Shown piece after piece: positions 63,659 through 64,000 of a stretch of DNA of 64,000 bases. The first letter of the stretch is position 1, and each line of letters starts with the position of its first letter. The stretch spans positions 47,332,880-47,396,879 of the forward strand of contig NC_061795.1 in the NCBI RefSeq assembly GCF_021462225.1, given 5' to 3'. The stretch is from Girardinichthys multiradiatus (Eukaryota > Chordata > Actinopteri > Cyprinodontiformes > Goodeidae). A program made the position numbers and the translations under genes. Under the pieces are notes generated by a model, which was not told the DNA's origin, searched no databases, and worked only from the letters and a program-made list of their open reading frames with translations.

Positions 63659-64000
63659 TAATACAACAATAAAACCAATCCATGTTGTTTTGCAGTAATT
63701 TATATATAAGACTGTGCAGACATCTGACAATAAAAAAAGTTAAAATCATTTTGGAGTCATTTTTCCATTTAGACAATCCAGTGGATGAGATGTACATGAA
63801 TGCACCATAAAAGTACCCCTCTGGTCGGTGGTACTCATGACAGTAAGTGTGTGTTCTCGCAGCTCATGGACATAGGTGGATATTTTTCCAGTATCTGTGA
63901 TGTTTGCATTCACCTGGAGGTTTCAGGCGAGTTATTCAGTTAAGTTCAGAGCAAGCAATGCAGCCCATTGCTGCAAACAGCAGGTTAGTAGTAGCTGGGA

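Noticed and set aside
58600..64000. jph3 or another syntenic neighbour downstream of klhdc4
   Set aside because: No exon resembling junctophilin or another known gene was found in the remaining sequence.

Overview
The window is from a ray-finned fish (teleost) genome. It holds two multi-exon genes on the + strand with vertebrate GT-AG introns, set among L2-like and RTE-like LINEs, Tc1/mariner and hAT remnants, a tRNA-headed SINE and a Ty3/Gypsy chromovirus, a mix typical of teleosts. No species can be named from the sequence alone.

Layout. 1-7830: LINE tail, old transposon remnants and unassigned sequence. 7925-32940: slc7a5 (LAT1, the large neutral amino-acid transporter light chain), with a GC-rich promoter, 10 coding exons giving 519 residues, and a 3' UTR of about 2.2 kb. 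Its introns carry a hAT copy nested in a Tc1-like copy, a Tc1-type MITE, a broken THAP zinc finger, an L2-like 3' tail, a SINE with 13-bp target-site duplications and two opposed RTE-like LINE copies. 33-51.5 kb: intergenic, with a truncated LINE, a Gypsy element lacking gag and protease, Tc1-like pieces, and a striking inverted-repeat element (47268-48335) with arms of about 345 bp and a promoter-like centre. 51.5-58.4 kb: klhdc4, 13 coding exons giving 587 residues, with Kelch repeats and a C-terminal DUF4110-like segment reached through an apparent GC-AG intron. 58.4-64 kb: no gene recognised, only repeats.

The two genes lie head to tail in the order slc7a5 then klhdc4, as I recall for human 16q24.2 (SLC7A5-KLHDC4), so the assignments support each other. 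They are not known to work together: SLC7A5 is a plasma-membrane exchanger that pairs with SLC3A2, and KLHDC4 is a Kelch-propeller protein of poorly defined function.

The main candidates for something undescribed are the foldback element with paired NRF1-type palindromes, the ZNF143/CRE promoter-like island inside slc7a5 intron 9, and the antisense reading frame over tandem repeats next to the Gypsy element. All exon joins were made by hand from splice sites and reading phase. Repeat family names come from recognising protein motifs and repeat layout, not from a database search.
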